Shown piece by piece: positions 1-9,183 of a stretch of DNA of 64,000 nt (position 1 is its first letter; each line of letters begins with the position of its first letter). This DNA is from CAIXSC01 sp046349935 (GTDB lineage: Bacteria; Planctomycetota; Planctomycetia; Pirellulales; Pirellulaceae): NCBI GenBank assembly GCA_046349935.1, contig JAXMBK010000007.1, positions 1-64,000 of the forward strand, given 5' to 3'. A program made the translations under genes and the position numbers. Under the pieces are notes generated by a model. It was given only the letters and a program-made list of their open reading frames with translations, was not told the DNA's origin and searched no databases.

Positions 1-300
1 GCTTCCCAGCGAAGCTCGCCCCACCCCCAACCGCTTGCGAACGACGTCCAAGTCGCGGGCCTGCTGCAGGCCTCGCAGCGAATCTACGATCGGGTTGAAG
101 AGCCAGAGCAGCACGAGCAAGCAGTAATCATTCATGTACAGCTGGCGATTGCCAGCTGCGTCTCGCTCCCCTCCGACCGGACGAAGACGTTCCAGGACTT
201 TGGAAATCGCCTTCAAGTCGCGTGAGTTCTTCAGGTCACTGGCCCTGATCTTCGTTGAGGAAGATTCACCGACCGGCGCAGCATTCGCCTTCTTCGGCAT
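1..300 (-). CDS. IS4-type transposase, N-terminal part (cut by window edge)
   Basis: The minus strand is open from an ATG at 300 to the first base, giving 100 residues. The protein has a Lys/Ser-rich start, then the segment NDYCLLVLLWLFNPIVDSL followed by RGLQQARDL. I recognise this as the N-terminus of IS4-like transposases common in planctomycetes. The DDE catalytic core would lie outside the window, so whether the copy is intact cannot be judged. No target duplication or inverted repeat can be checked because only one end is present. The assignment rests on recalled family resemblance. Confidence 0.7.
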   Translation of the reverse strand, partial: MPKKANAAPVGESSSTKIRASDLKNSRDLKAISKVLERLRPVGGERDAAGNRQLYMNDYCLLVLLWLFNPIVDSLRGLQQARDLDVVRKRLGVGRASLGS

Positions 301-443
301 GGTGTCACGCCATTTTGGCAGGGTTTGAGACTACCTCCGCCTAATGCGCAAATTTCGTGCCGAACGGAATTGGCTTCCAGCCTGTGACGAACCACGACAG
401 CGCGCCGCGCTCCCCAGCCGCCCGTATTCCCTCACCCCGACCA

Positions 444-466
444 GACAGGCTGGAAGCCTGCCCTAC
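444..466 (-). repeat. Dispersed REP-like palindrome, family A
   Basis: Read on the minus strand this is GTAG followed by a hairpin with arms close to GGCAGGCT and AGCCTGTC around TCC. The same palindrome recurs at 4793-4815, 10784-10806 and 17086-17108, each with GTAG at its 5' foot. A partial copy lies at about 367-382. All copies are intergenic. Confidence 0.7.
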
Positions 467-472
467 GGCGTC

Positions 473-1771
473 CTACGTGGTGAAGCGCCAGTTGTCGCGG
501 AGCAGAGCGTCTTTGACGACGATGGGAATGCCGTCGCGGATGACGCATTCGTCGGAGTCGCCGGAGTTCTCGAGTCCTTTTTCGTTGACGATGCGAGCGC
601 CGGCGCCGATGCGGCAGTTCTTGTCGACGATGCTGCCTTCGATCACCGCTCGGTCGCCGATGCCGATCGGCGGCGCGCCGCGCGTCGCCGCCGCCGCTCG
701 GTCCCCTGCCGACTCGTAGTCGTCGGCGCCCATGATGATCGAGTTGCGGATGGTGACGCCGCGGCCGATGACGCATCGCGCGCCGATGATGCTGTTCTCG
801 ATGATCGCGCCCGGGCTGATGCGGCAGCCGTCGGCGATCAAGCTGCCCTGCACGTTCGCCCCTTCCAGCAGCGACGGCGGCAGGAACTCGGGCCGCGAAT
901 AAATGGGCGCATCGGGCTGCGCCAATTCGAACGGCGGCGTGGGGCTCGCGAGGCTCAAGCAGGAATCGAAGTAGGAACGAATCGTGCCGACGTCTTCCCA
1001 GTACCCGTCGAACAAGTGCACTTGCACATTGCGCGTGCGGATCGACGCCGGGAAGATTTCCTTGCCGAAGTCGTGGTAGTCGGTCTTGGTCAGCACGTCT
1101 TCGAGCGTGCTGCGATTGAAGATGTAGATGCCCATGTTGGCGATCAGATCGCGCCCCTGCGAAGGGATGCCGCGCTTTTCAATCCACTCGGGGGTCATCG
1201 CCACCAAATTGATGTCTTCGTCTCGTTTGGGCTTTTCCAAGAAACCTTGAACGCGTCCATCGTCGTCGACGCGCATGATCCCCAGCGACTTGGCGGCCTG
1301 TCGAGTCACCGGCATGGCGGCGATCGTAACGTCGGCTTTCGTCCGCTGATGCGTCCGCAGCATTTCCTGAAAATTCATCCGGTACAGCTGATCGCCGGAC
1401 AAGATGATCACGTATTCAACGCCCGGCTGTTGGATGTAGCGAATCTGCTTGCGCACCGCGTCGGCCGTTCCCTGATACCAGTCGGCGGCCCCTTCCTCCA
1501 TCGTCTGCTGCGCGGCCAGGATTTCGACGAACCCGCCGCCGAATACATCGAAACGGTACGTCTGTCGAATGTGCCGGTGGAGACTCACCGACAAGAATTG
1601 CGTGAGCACGTAGATGCGATTGAGTCCGCTGTTGAGACAGTTCGACAACGGGATGTCGATCAAACGGTACTTGGCCGCCAGCGGCACGGCGGGTTTGGAC
1701 CGAAAACGAGTGAGCGGATAGAGGCGAGTGCCGCGACCGCCGCCGAGAACGAGCGAAACCACATTGCGCAT
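473..1771 (-). CDS. glgC: Glucose-1-phosphate adenylyltransferase (ADP-glucose pyrophosphorylase)
   Basis: This enzyme makes ADP-glucose from glucose-1-phosphate and ATP, the committed step of bacterial glycogen synthesis. The 432-residue protein opens with the nucleotidyltransferase signature LVLGGGRGTRLYPLT, then RSKPAVPLAAKYRLID and the SNCLNSGLNRIYVLTQ stretch typical of GlgC. The sugar-phosphate region NMGIYIFN and the YWEDVGT motif follow. The last 150 residues form the left-handed beta-helix with repeated I/V-x-N-S-I-I-G/M units. I chose the ATG at 1771 because family members start a few residues before the glycine-rich loop; an upstream ATG at 1813 would add 14 poorly conserved residues. 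The glycogen debranching gene glgX is in the same window but 24 kb away, so the two are not an operon. Confidence 0.93.
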   Translation of the reverse strand: MRNVVSLVLGGGRGTRLYPLTRFRSKPAVPLAAKYRLIDIPLSNCLNSGLNRIYVLTQFLSVSLHRHIRQTYRFDVFGGGFVEILAAQQTMEEGAADWYQGTADAVRKQIRYIQQPGVEYVIILSGDQLYRMNFQEMLRTHQRTKADVTIAAMPVTRQAAKSLGIMRVDDDGRVQGFLEKPKRDEDINLVAMTPEWIEKRGIPSQGRDLIANMGIYIFNRSTLEDVLTKTDYHDFGKEIFPASIRTRNVQVHLFDGYWEDVGTIRSYFDSCLSLASPTPPFELAQPDAPIYSRPEFLPPSLLEGANVQGSLIADGCRISPGAIIENSIIGARCVIGRGVTIRNSIIMGADDYESAGDRAAAATRGAPPIGIGDRAVIEGSIVDKNCRIGAGARIVNEKGLENSGDSDECVIRDGIPIVVKDALLRDNWRFTT

Positions 1772-1874
1772 GAACGACCCGATCGAGCAGGAGGGTGGAT
1801 AGGAAACACGCATACGGCGTCGGCGTGGACCGCGGCGACGCCACGCATCGGTCCACGCCGTCCAAGGCGGTCGG

Positions 1875-4733
1875 TTACTTCACGACGAAGTTCACCAACC
1901 GTCCCGGAACGACCACTACCTTAACGATCTGCTTTCCCGCCAACAACTCAGCAATCCGCGGTTCAACGCGCGCGGCCGCTTCCAACGTCGCCGCGTCGGC
2001 GTCGGCGGCCACGACCACCTTGCCGCGCAGCTTGCCCAAGATCTGCACGGGGATCTCCACCGTGTCGTCTTTCAGGTACGGCTCGTCGTACAGCGGCCAG
2101 GGCTCATATGCCAGCGATTTATTGTGCCCCAACGCCTCCCACAGTTCTTCGGCCAAGTGCGGCGCGTAAGGCGCCAGCAACAGCACGAATCGCTCGAGCG
2201 CGCTGCGGGGCCGCACCGTTTCCTTGGTGAAGAAATTCACGAATTCCATCATGCGCGCGATGGCCGTGTTGAATTCCAGCCCTTCGGTGTCGCGCGTCAC
2301 CGCGAAGATCGTACGGTGCAGGACTTGGTTCTGCTCGCGAGTCGGCTCGACGTCCTGTACGGCCGCATGCACCGTCAGTTCTTCGGCCCGATCGTCGATC
2401 ACCAGCCGCCAGACGCGGTCGAGGAAGTTTCGTACGCCGCTGACCCCCGACATGCTCCACGGTTTCACCGCCTCCAGCGGCCCCATGAACATCTCGTACA
2501 GTCGCAGCGAATCGGCGCCGTACTCGCGCACGATGAGGTCCGGATTGACCACATTCCCGCGGCTCTTCGACATCTTGTGAGCCCGGCTGTCGATGCGGAT
2601 CGACGGCTGCGCCTTGAGCACGAACGTGTCGCCCGACTTCTCGACCGACTCGGCCGGCAGCTTGACCGGCGTCGCCGGCAGCCCGACTTGTCCCGGCGGT
2701 CCCGACTTGGCGACGATCGGCCGGCCGTCGGCGTCCTCGTCGACCTGCGCCGACGAAACCCACTGTCCGTCGGGCAGTTGATAGCCGGTGAATTCGATTT
2801 CGCCGAGGATCATTCCTTGGTGCACTAGGCGGCGGAACGGTTCCGGCGTGCTGACGTAGCCTCGATCAAACAGCACCTTGTGCCAGAACCGCGAGTACAG
2901 CAGGTGGAGCACCGCGTGTTCAGCGCCGCCCATGTACAGGTCGACCGGCATCCAGGCCTGTTCCTTTTCTCGATCGACGAACACTTGATCGTTGCGCGGG
3001 TCGATGAACCGCAGGTAGTACCAGCACGAGCCAGCCCACTGGGGCATGGTGTTCGTTTCGCGGCGATAACGGCGACCGTCGACCGTCTGAAAGAGCCACT
3101 CGTCGCCCGCCTTCGCCAGCAATGGTTCGGGACGACCATGCGGCTTGTAGTCTTCCAAATGCGGCAAGACGACCGGCAGTTGGTCTTCCGGCACGCCGCG
3201 GACCGCGCCCGTGAAGCGTCCTTCGCCGTCGACTTCATGCAACAACGGAAACGGCTCGCCCCAAAAACGCTGACGGCTGAACAGCCAGTCGCGCAGCTTG
3301 AAGTTGGTCGCTTGACGCCCCAGCCCTGCGGCCGCCAACTCGCGAGTGATCCGAGCCTTGACGTCGTCGGTCGCCAGACCGTCGAAAGCTCCCGAGTGAA
3401 CGGCGCGACCGACGCCGGCGAAGCAGGTGCGCCCCGCGAGCACCTCGACGCGCTGTTCGTCGTCGACCGCTTCGCCCGGGTCGACGACGGCCACGATCGG
3501 CAGCGAGAACTGTTTCGCAAACGCGTAATCCCGTTCGTCGTGCGCTGGCACCGCCATGATGGCCCCCGTCCCGTAACTCGCCAACACATAGTCGGCGATC
3601 CAGATCGGAACCGGCTGACCATTGACCGGATTGACGGCGTAAGCACCGGAGAACACGCCCGTCTTGGTCTTCGCGTCTTCTTGTCGTTCGCGATCGCTTT
3701 TGGCGGCCGCTTTCTGGCAGTAGGCCTGCACCGCATCGCGCTGCGCGGCGGTGGTGAGTCGCTCGACGAACGGGTGCTCAGGCGCGATGACCATGTACGT
3801 CGCACCAAACAACGTGTCGGGGCGCGTGGTGTAGATGCGCAGCACGTCGTCGCCCGGCTTCCGCGGGAATCCGGCGGCGGAGCGCGCCGCTTTCCATGCG
3901 GCGAACGACTCGGGCGCGCCGAGGAAGAAATCGACTTCGGCGCCCGTGCTGCGGCCGATCCAATCCGACTGCAGCTTCTTGGTGCTGTCGGGCCATTTGA
4001 CGAGGTCAAGGTCGCGCTCCAGCCGCTCGGCGTACGCGGTGATCCGCAGCATCCACTGGCGCAAGGGGCGACGTTCGACCGGGTGCGCCCCGCGCTCGCT
4101 CTTCCCGTCGATGACTTCTTCATTGGCGAGCACCGTGCCCAGCGCGGGGCACCAATTGACGAGCGCCTCGGACTGATACGCCAACCGATGGTCGTCGCGA
4201 TAACGGCGCACGGCGTCGTCCCCGGCCGCAGCGACGTCGGGCGGGATCGGCAGTTCGGCGATGGGACGCCCGCACTGCGTCTGTTCGTCGAACCAAGTGT
4301 CGAATAGCAGCAGGAAAATCCATTGCGTCCAGCGGACGTATTCGATGTCGGTGGTCGCCAGTTCGCGGTCCCAGTCGTAGCTGAAGCCGAGCATCTTCAG
4401 CTGGCGGCGGAAATTGGCGATGTTGGCGTCGGTGTTGACCTTGGGATGGACGTTGTGCTTGATGGCGTGCTCTTCGGCGGGGAGTCCGAACGAGTCGAAC
4501 CCCATGGGGTGGAGAACGCACTTGCCGCGCATTCGCGCAAAGCGGCACGTGATGTCGGTGGCCGTGTAGCCTTCCGGGTGACCGACATGCAGCCCCTCGC
4601 CGCTCGGGTAGGGGAACATATCGAGCACATAGAGCTTTTCCCCGACCGGCAATTCGGGCGTTGCGAAGGTGCGCTGTTGTTCCCAGTATTGTTGCCACTT
4701 CGGCTCGAGGATCGCCGGGTTATAGCGAGGCAT
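1875..4733 (-). CDS. leuS: Leucyl-tRNA synthetase
   Basis: This class I aminoacyl-tRNA synthetase charges tRNA-Leu in the cytoplasm. At 952 residues it is slightly longer than the bacterial norm of about 860. The start MPRYNPAILEPKWQQYW is typical of the family. The HIGH-type motif HVGHPEGYT is near residue 49 and KMSKSRGNVVNPD near residue 719. Between them sits the CP1 editing insertion, with TTRPDTLFGATY and GTGAIMAVPAHDERD. The C-terminal anticodon-binding helical region contains APHLAEELWE. The gene lies 103 bp upstream of glgC on the same strand. The reading frame is intact. Confidence 0.97.
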   Translation of the reverse strand: MPRYNPAILEPKWQQYWEQQRTFATPELPVGEKLYVLDMFPYPSGEGLHVGHPEGYTATDITCRFARMRGKCVLHPMGFDSFGLPAEEHAIKHNVHPKVNTDANIANFRRQLKMLGFSYDWDRELATTDIEYVRWTQWIFLLLFDTWFDEQTQCGRPIAELPIPPDVAAAGDDAVRRYRDDHRLAYQSEALVNWCPALGTVLANEEVIDGKSERGAHPVERRPLRQWMLRITAYAERLERDLDLVKWPDSTKKLQSDWIGRSTGAEVDFFLGAPESFAAWKAARSAAGFPRKPGDDVLRIYTTRPDTLFGATYMVIAPEHPFVERLTTAAQRDAVQAYCQKAAAKSDRERQEDAKTKTGVFSGAYAVNPVNGQPVPIWIADYVLASYGTGAIMAVPAHDERDYAFAKQFSLPIVAVVDPGEAVDDEQRVEVLAGRTCFAGVGRAVHSGAFDGLATDDVKARITRELAAAGLGRQATNFKLRDWLFSRQRFWGEPFPLLHEVDGEGRFTGAVRGVPEDQLPVVLPHLEDYKPHGRPEPLLAKAGDEWLFQTVDGRRYRRETNTMPQWAGSCWYYLRFIDPRNDQVFVDREKEQAWMPVDLYMGGAEHAVLHLLYSRFWHKVLFDRGYVSTPEPFRRLVHQGMILGEIEFTGYQLPDGQWVSSAQVDEDADGRPIVAKSGPPGQVGLPATPVKLPAESVEKSGDTFVLKAQPSIRIDSRAHKMSKSRGNVVNPDLIVREYGADSLRLYEMFMGPLEAVKPWSMSGVSGVRNFLDRVWRLVIDDRAEELTVHAAVQDVEPTREQNQVLHRTIFAVTRDTEGLEFNTAIARMMEFVNFFTKETVRPRSALERFVLLLAPYAPHLAEELWEALGHNKSLAYEPWPLYDEPYLKDDTVEIPVQILGKLRGKVVVAADADAATLEAAARVEPRIAELLAGKQIVKVVVVPGRLVNFVVK

Positions 4734-4792
4734 AGCAGTCCTTCAGCAAGAGAAAACCAGCAAAGCCGCCGATTCTAGCAATGCCCACCCCC

Positions 4793-4815
4793 GTAGCACA
4801 GGCTTCCAGCCTGTG
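4793..4815 (+). repeat. Dispersed REP-like palindrome, family A (best copy)
   Basis: GTAG is followed directly by CACAGGCT-TCC-AGCCTGTG, a perfect 8-bp stem with a 3-nt loop. A second, truncated right arm lies at about 4840-4855. The copy sits between the divergent leuS and map genes. Confidence 0.75.
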
Positions 4816-4951
4816 ACCTCCCTCAACTCCCCATCTCGCTTCCAGCCTGTGACCTCAACCCTGGCACATTTCGCGTAAACCCTTTACCATACCCCTCTAG
4901 CCCGTCGCGGCCGCGCGTCCCCTCCCACGATTTTTTCCGTCCCCAAGTCCC

Positions 4952-5749
4952 ATGCTGTACAGCTTGAAGAAACTGCGATTGGGTCGCTACGAACGAGACG
5001 CCATGCGGGCGGCCGGGCGGTTTAACGCCGAATTGCTCGACTTCATCCGTCCGTGGGTGCGGGCCGGTGTGACGACGGGCCTGATCGATCGGCTGGTGTA
5101 CGACTACACGTGCGACCACGGCCATGTCCCTGCGCCGCTGGGCTATCAGGGGTATCCCAAGAGCTGCTGCACGAGCGTCAACGAGGTGATTTGTCACGGG
5201 ATTCCCGGCGATTACGAACTGCGCGACGGGGACATCGTCAACGTCGACGTGACATCCAAGGTGGACGGCTGGCACGGCGACCAATCGGAGACGTTTTTGA
5301 TCGGCGACGTGACGGATGAAGCGCGAGCCGTAACGCAGTGCGCGTTCGACTGCTTGCACCTGGCGATCGCGACGATTAAGCCCTGGAGCCGAATTGCGGA
5401 GATCGGCGACGCGATCGTGAAGGAAGCGACGCAGCGCGGTTTTTCGGTGGTCGAGGACTACATCGGGCACGGGTTGGGGCGCGAGTTTCACCAGAAACCG
5501 AATATTCCGCATGTGCCGACGCGGCAGGCGCGAGCGGAGCGGATTGAGCCGGGAGTTTGCTTTACGATTGAGCCGATGATCAACGCGGGGTCGAAAGACA
5601 CGGTGCTGGATCGCACCGACGGCTGGACGGTGCGGACGCGCGATGGACGACTGTCGGCGCAGTTCGAACACACCCTCCTAATGGCGGAGACGGGGCCCGA
5701 AATCTTGACGGCGACGAAGCTCGGCCCGCTCCCCGGACATCGGTTCTAG
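4952..5749 (+). CDS. map: Type I methionine aminopeptidase
   Basis: This cytoplasmic metalloenzyme removes the initiator methionine from nascent proteins. The 265-residue protein has the pita-bread fold ligands in order: Asp in DIVNVDVTS, Asp in HGDQSETF, His in GHGLGREFH, Glu in CFTIEPM and Glu in QFEHT. The motif CCTSVNEVICHGIP is the usual substrate-pocket segment. It begins a plus-strand translation and replication cluster that continues with rplY and pth. The ATG at 4952 gives the standard N-terminus for the family. Confidence 0.96.
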   Translation: MLYSLKKLRLGRYERDAMRAAGRFNAELLDFIRPWVRAGVTTGLIDRLVYDYTCDHGHVPAPLGYQGYPKSCCTSVNEVICHGIPGDYELRDGDIVNVDVTSKVDGWHGDQSETFLIGDVTDEARAVTQCAFDCLHLAIATIKPWSRIAEIGDAIVKEATQRGFSVVEDYIGHGLGREFHQKPNIPHVPTRQARAERIEPGVCFTIEPMINAGSKDTVLDRTDGWTVRTRDGRLSAQFEHTLLMAETGPEILTATKLGPLPGHRF

Positions 5750-5830
5750 CCGATTCCCCTTGAAATCCTCGCCGATCTTGTCAAAATACCCCGTTTCCTG
5801 TTCCCAGTTTGGTCGCGGAGAGAGCAGTCC

Positions 5831-6463
5831 ATGAAGGAATCATTGCAAGTCAAGGTCAGAGAACAGCTCGGCACGCGCCAAACTCGGCGGCTGCGGCAAG
5901 ACGGCCTCGTGCCCGCCATTCTCTACGGGCACGGCGAGAAGAACGTCAGCCTGTCGGTCCCGGCGGTCCAAGTGAAGCACGCGGTGCGTCACGGAGCGCG
6001 TTTGGTCGACCTGTCGGGCGATGTGACCGAAACGGCGTTGATTCGCGAAGTGCAGTGGGACGCGTTCGGCATCGATGTCCTGCACTTGGATTTGGCGCGC
6101 GTTTCCGCGGACGAGACGGTCGAAGTGACGCTGCCGATCGAACTGCGCGGCGCGGCTCCGGGGTCGCGGGAAGGCGGCGTGGTCGAGCACGTGAAGCACG
6201 AGGCGCGGATTTTGTGCCCCGTCGTGTCGCTCCCGGAACGCCTGGAACTCAGCATCAACAACCTGCATCTCGAGCAATCGCTCACGCTGGCCGACTTGAC
6301 GTTGCCGGCGGGGGCCTCGATCGTCGGGGACGCCGACGAGATTGTGGTGCACTGCGTGAAGCCGAAGACGGCCGAAGAAGAGGCCGCGGCGGGCGGCGGC
6401 GCCGAACCCGAAGTGATCGGCCGCAAGAAGGCCGACGAAGAAGGGGCGGCGGACGAAGCCTAA
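5831..6463 (+). CDS. rplY: Large ribosomal subunit protein bL25 (CTC form)
   Basis: This protein binds 5S rRNA in the large subunit. The 210-residue product has the N-terminal bL25 domain (LGTRQTRRLRQDGLVPAILY) and the longer C-terminal domain of the general stress protein CTC group (SLPERLELSINNLHLEQSL). It ends in a charged Glu/Ala/Gly-rich tail. A good ribosome binding site, GGAGAGAG, lies about 8 bases before the ATG. The next gene, pth, starts 18 bases after the stop, an order often conserved in bacteria. Confidence 0.93.
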   Translation: MKESLQVKVREQLGTRQTRRLRQDGLVPAILYGHGEKNVSLSVPAVQVKHAVRHGARLVDLSGDVTETALIREVQWDAFGIDVLHLDLARVSADETVEVTLPIELRGAAPGSREGGVVEHVKHEARILCPVVSLPERLELSINNLHLEQSLTLADLTLPAGASIVGDADEIVVHCVKPKTAEEEAAAGGGAEPEVIGRKKADEEGAADEA

Positions 6464-6481
6464 GCAAGGATTTCTCCCGAC

Positions 6482-7039
6482 ATGCATCTGATTGTCGGCC
6501 TGGGGAATCCGGGGAAACAGTACGAACACACGCGTCACAACGTCGGCTTTGCGGTGATCCGCGAATTGGCGCGACGCGTGGGACAGCCGCTGCCGAGGGC
6601 CCGTTTCGACGGCGAGTGGTGGGAGACGAATTGGAACGGAGAGAAGTGCCTCGTGGGACGCCCGCTGACGTTCATGAACCGCAGCGGTCAAAGCGTCTTG
6701 GGAGTGCGCGACTTTTACAAGATTGAGAGCGAACAGATCCTGGTGATCTGCGACGACTTGGCCCTGCCAGTGGGCAAGCTGCGACTGCGAGCCAAGGGCT
6801 CGGCGGGCGGCCAGAAGGGGCTAGACGACATCCTGAAACGACTGGGCACCGACCAAATCGCTCGCCTGCGAGTGGGCATCGGCGCCCCGCCGCCCGGCTG
6901 GGACGCCGCCGACTACGTGCTCGGCCGCTTCGCAGCGGAGGAGTCGGATGTGGTGGGGGTCGCGGTAGGCCGAGCGGCGGATGCCGTGGTCGACTGGGTG
7001 AGCGGCGGGATTGAGTTCGCGATGAATAAGTACAACTAA
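6482..7039 (+). CDS. pth: Peptidyl-tRNA hydrolase
   Basis: This enzyme frees tRNAs trapped as peptidyl-tRNA after abortive translation. The 185-residue product carries the family signatures VGLGNPGKQYEHTRHNVGF with its catalytic His, the substrate-contacting Asn in FMNRSGQS, and CDDLALPVGKLRLR followed by GSAGGQKGL. The length is normal. It is very likely co-transcribed with rplY just upstream. Confidence 0.96.
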   Translation: MHLIVGLGNPGKQYEHTRHNVGFAVIRELARRVGQPLPRARFDGEWWETNWNGEKCLVGRPLTFMNRSGQSVLGVRDFYKIESEQILVICDDLALPVGKLRLRAKGSAGGQKGLDDILKRLGTDQIARLRVGIGAPPPGWDAADYVLGRFAAEESDVVGVAVGRAADAVVDWVSGGIEFAMNKYN

Positions 7040-7113
7040 GACAAGCTGGCTTTGCTGGTTTCGACAAACCAACGCGGCCAACCAGAACGAAAACGAAAAT
7101 CGAGCGAGCTGGT

Positions 7114-7137
7114 CAAGCGGCACAGGAAGCCGTCTTG
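7114..7137 (+). promoter_or_regulatory. Candidate leader hairpin upstream of rpsF
   Basis: CAAGCGGC and GCCG-T-CTTG form an 8-bp stem with one bulged T around the loop ACAGGAA, about 50 bases before the rpsF start. Ribosomal autoregulatory structures are common before rpsF in bacteria, but I cannot show that this one matches a known S6:S18 motif. Confidence 0.3.
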
Positions 7138-7189
7138 CTAGCCCGCCCAAAAACACGTGTCCTCAGATCTGCGCGGAAGGGAGAATCGC

Positions 7190-7591
7190 TTGGCTCAGAA
7201 CGTCTACGAAACCCTGTTTATCCTCGACTCGAACAAATACGCTCGCGATCCGGGTGGAGTGTCCGGGGGGATTGGGGAGCTGGTCCAGAAGTGCGGCGGC
7301 GAAGTCCTCGCCAGCCGGCTCTTCAATGAACAAAAGCTGGCTTACCCGATCGACGGCCACCGCAAGGGGACGTACTGGCTGACCTACTTCCGACTCGATA
7401 GCAAGCAGCTGTCGGTGTGGAACCGCCAGTGCCAGCTGAACGAAGCCATCGTGCGGCAAATGACGCTCCGCGTCGACCCGCGTCTCGCCGATGTGCTCGT
7501 TCAACACGCACTCGGCAACGCTCCGCGCAAGACGCCGACGCCCGATGTGGTCGTCGACGAAGTCGAAGGCGAAGTGGAAGCGGTCGAGTAG
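7190..7591 (+). CDS. rpsF: Small ribosomal subunit protein bS6
   Basis: bS6 binds 16S rRNA together with bS18 in the platform of the small subunit. The product of 133 residues starts AQNVYETLFILDSNKYARDP, the typical bS6 opening, and carries the conserved LAYPIDGHRKGTYWL segment. I chose the TTG at 7190 because GGAAGGGAGA lies just upstream and because bS6 proteins begin near YE-x-LFI; a GTG at 7157 would add 11 residues. The tail is acidic (VVVDEVEGEVEAVE). In most bacteria the order is rpsF-ssb-rpsR-rplI; here rpsR is not present. Confidence 0.92.
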   Translation: MAQNVYETLFILDSNKYARDPGGVSGGIGELVQKCGGEVLASRLFNEQKLAYPIDGHRKGTYWLTYFRLDSKQLSVWNRQCQLNEAIVRQMTLRVDPRLADVLVQHALGNAPRKTPTPDVVVDEVEGEVEAVE

Positions 7592-7676
7592 CCTGGGGCG
7601 TCGCGGCTGTGAGCCGGTCGGCGAGAGCGGCGCCGGGTCTCGCTTTGCGAGGCCTGCTGCCATGCTCGACGGTACG

Positions 7677-7724
7677 GCTCAACTGATGCGCTCAGCTGAT
7701 TTGCTCAACTGATTTGCTCAGCTT
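7677..7724 (+). repeat. 13-bp tandem repeat between rpsF and ssb
   Basis: Three full units of GCTCARCTGATTT/GC plus a partial fourth lie between rpsF and the ssb promoter. They contain no coding frame I can support. Confidence 0.8.
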
Positions 7725-7733
7725 GGGGCCAAC

Positions 7734-7763
7734 TTGACTTGCGATACTGTAACTCCGTACACT
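7734..7763 (+). promoter_or_regulatory. Candidate sigma70-type promoter for ssb
   Basis: TTGACT at 7734-7739 is separated by 18 bases from TACACT at 7758-7763. It lies 56 bases before the ssb start codon and directly after the 13-bp tandem repeat. Confidence 0.45.
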
Positions 7764-7818
7764 GGAGTCAGTCATCGAGGCAGCGCCGTGGGGCGACTCA
7801 TCGAGAAGGAGTATCGCA

Positions 7819-8373
7819 ATGGCGAGTTTCAACCGAGTGATCCTGGTCGGCAACTTGACGCGGGATATTGAACTGAAGTACTTGCCGAGCGGCATGGCGG
7901 TGACCGAAGTGGGTCTCGCAGTGAACGAACGGCGAAAAACGCAAACGGGCGAGTGGGTGGACGACGTGGTGTTCGTCGACATCAGCCTGTTTGGTCGGAC
8001 GGCCGAGGTGGCCGGCGAGTACCTGCAGAAGGGCTCCCCGGTGCTCATCGAAGGCCGGCTGAAGTACGACACGTGGGAAAAGGACGGTAAGAAGCAGTCG
8101 AAACTGCGCGTCGTCGGCGACCGCATGCAGATGCTGGGGACTCGCCAAGGCGGCGGCGGTGGTTCGAACGGCGGCGGTGGTTCGAGCGGCGGGAGCACCA
8201 GTGCAGGACGGTCGGCCAACCGAGCGCCAGCAATGCCGCAAGGGGCTGGCGGCGAGATGCGTGGCAGCGAGATGCGTGGCAACGATGCGTCCGCCAGCGA
8301 AATGGCGGGTGGCTACGGCAGTGGAATGAGTGATAGCGGGATGGGAGAAGGCGACCAGGACATTCCATTCTAG
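7819..8373 (+). CDS. ssb: Single-stranded DNA-binding protein
   Basis: SSB coats single-stranded DNA during replication and repair and recruits partner proteins through its C-terminal tip. The 184-residue protein begins MASFNRVILVGNLTRDIE, the classic OB-fold start, and continues with FVDISLFGRTAEVA and YDTWEKDGKKQSKLRV. A Gly/Ser/Asn-rich linker contains an 18-bp repeat (GGGGSN-type) and two copies of a 15-bp repeat at 8254-8283. The tail GEGDQDIPF is the acidic tip that binds partners. A purine-rich AGAAGGAG motif precedes the ATG. Confidence 0.95.
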   Translation: MASFNRVILVGNLTRDIELKYLPSGMAVTEVGLAVNERRKTQTGEWVDDVVFVDISLFGRTAEVAGEYLQKGSPVLIEGRLKYDTWEKDGKKQSKLRVVGDRMQMLGTRQGGGGGSNGGGGSSGGSTSAGRSANRAPAMPQGAGGEMRGSEMRGNDASASEMAGGYGSGMSDSGMGEGDQDIPF

Positions 8374-8409
8374 AATTGGCCATTCTAGAACCGGCAGTTC
8401 TAGGTCCGT
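8365..8409 (+). repeat. 15-bp tandem repeat overlapping the ssb stop codon
   Basis: Three units (8365-8379, 8380-8394, 8395-8409) follow the pattern CCATTCTAGAAYYGG. The ssb stop codon TAG (8371-8373) is inside the first unit. The third unit is degenerate. Confidence 0.8.
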
Positions 8410-8567
8410 CCATCCCCAAACGGCGAAATTTAGTGTAAGATTCGAGCTCGATTGCGAGCCAGACAGATCAACAAGCGAATCGGCGCGCCTGACGCCGGTC
8501 GCTTGGACAGCATGGATGTGGCAGAAACAACCTGAAAACTAGTCTTGAGAGACTGACGGAAACGACC

Positions 8568-9119
8568 ATGGCGAAAACCAAGCAGACGACCAGCGTGGCC
8601 CGATTCAAGGCGCTCCCGAAGGGCGAAAACAAGGGCGTCCAACTGTTGCTCATTCAGACCGTCGACCACCTGGGCAAGCAAGGGGACGTTGTGGAAGTGC
8701 GAGCTGGCTATGCTCGCAATTACTTGCTGCCGCAAGGGCTGGCCACGATCGCCACCGACCACCACAAGCGGATGGTCGAAAAGCACAAGGCGAAGCTGCT
8801 GGAGATCGAAAAGCAACGTCTGTCCAGCCTCCGCCAGTTGGCCGACTTGCTGGGCAAGCAAAGCATCACCATCGAAGCCAATGCCAACGACGAAGGCCAC
8901 CTCTACGGCTCGGTCGGCCCTGCCGACATCGTCGCCGAACTCAAGAAGGCCGGCTTCAACGTCACCAACGATCAGATCCGCCTCGAAGGCCTCCTCAAGG
9001 AATTGGGACTGTACACGGTCCGCATCCACCTGCACTCGGACATCGAAGCCGAGCTCAAAGTGTGGGTCGTGCCGACGGTCACTGCCGAAGGCGCCGAAAA
9101 GCCGACCGAAGGCAAGTAA
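8568..9119 (+). CDS. rplI: Large ribosomal subunit protein bL9
   Basis: bL9 binds 23S rRNA at the base of the L1 stalk. The 183-residue protein carries the signature DHLGKQGDVVEVRAGYARN followed by YLLPQGLA, then the long central helix and the C-terminal domain with NDEGHLYGSVGPADI. It is longer than the E. coli protein (149 residues) because of an N-terminal extension of about 25 Lys/Thr-rich residues and a charged tail. The gene sits between ssb and dnaB, as in many bacteria. Confidence 0.95.
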   Translation: MAKTKQTTSVARFKALPKGENKGVQLLLIQTVDHLGKQGDVVEVRAGYARNYLLPQGLATIATDHHKRMVEKHKAKLLEIEKQRLSSLRQLADLLGKQSITIEANANDEGHLYGSVGPADIVAELKKAGFNVTNDQIRLEGLLKELGLYTVRIHLHSDIEAELKVWVVPTVTAEGAEKPTEGK

Positions 9120-9183
9120 CGCCGCGTCCCCCTGCGACGCTCGCAGCTGGCACGCGCTGCACAAACGAGTTTGAAATGACGAG

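Noticed and set aside
344..1924. 526-residue plus-strand frame opposite glgC
   Set aside because: The minus strand has a full GlgC with catalytic motifs. The plus frame has no recognisable fold.
8374..8567. A hidden rpsR between ssb and rplI
   Set aside because: No frame gives bS18-like sequence (no basic KKVCPFC or YKD-type segments). The space holds a 15-bp repeat and probably the rplI leader.
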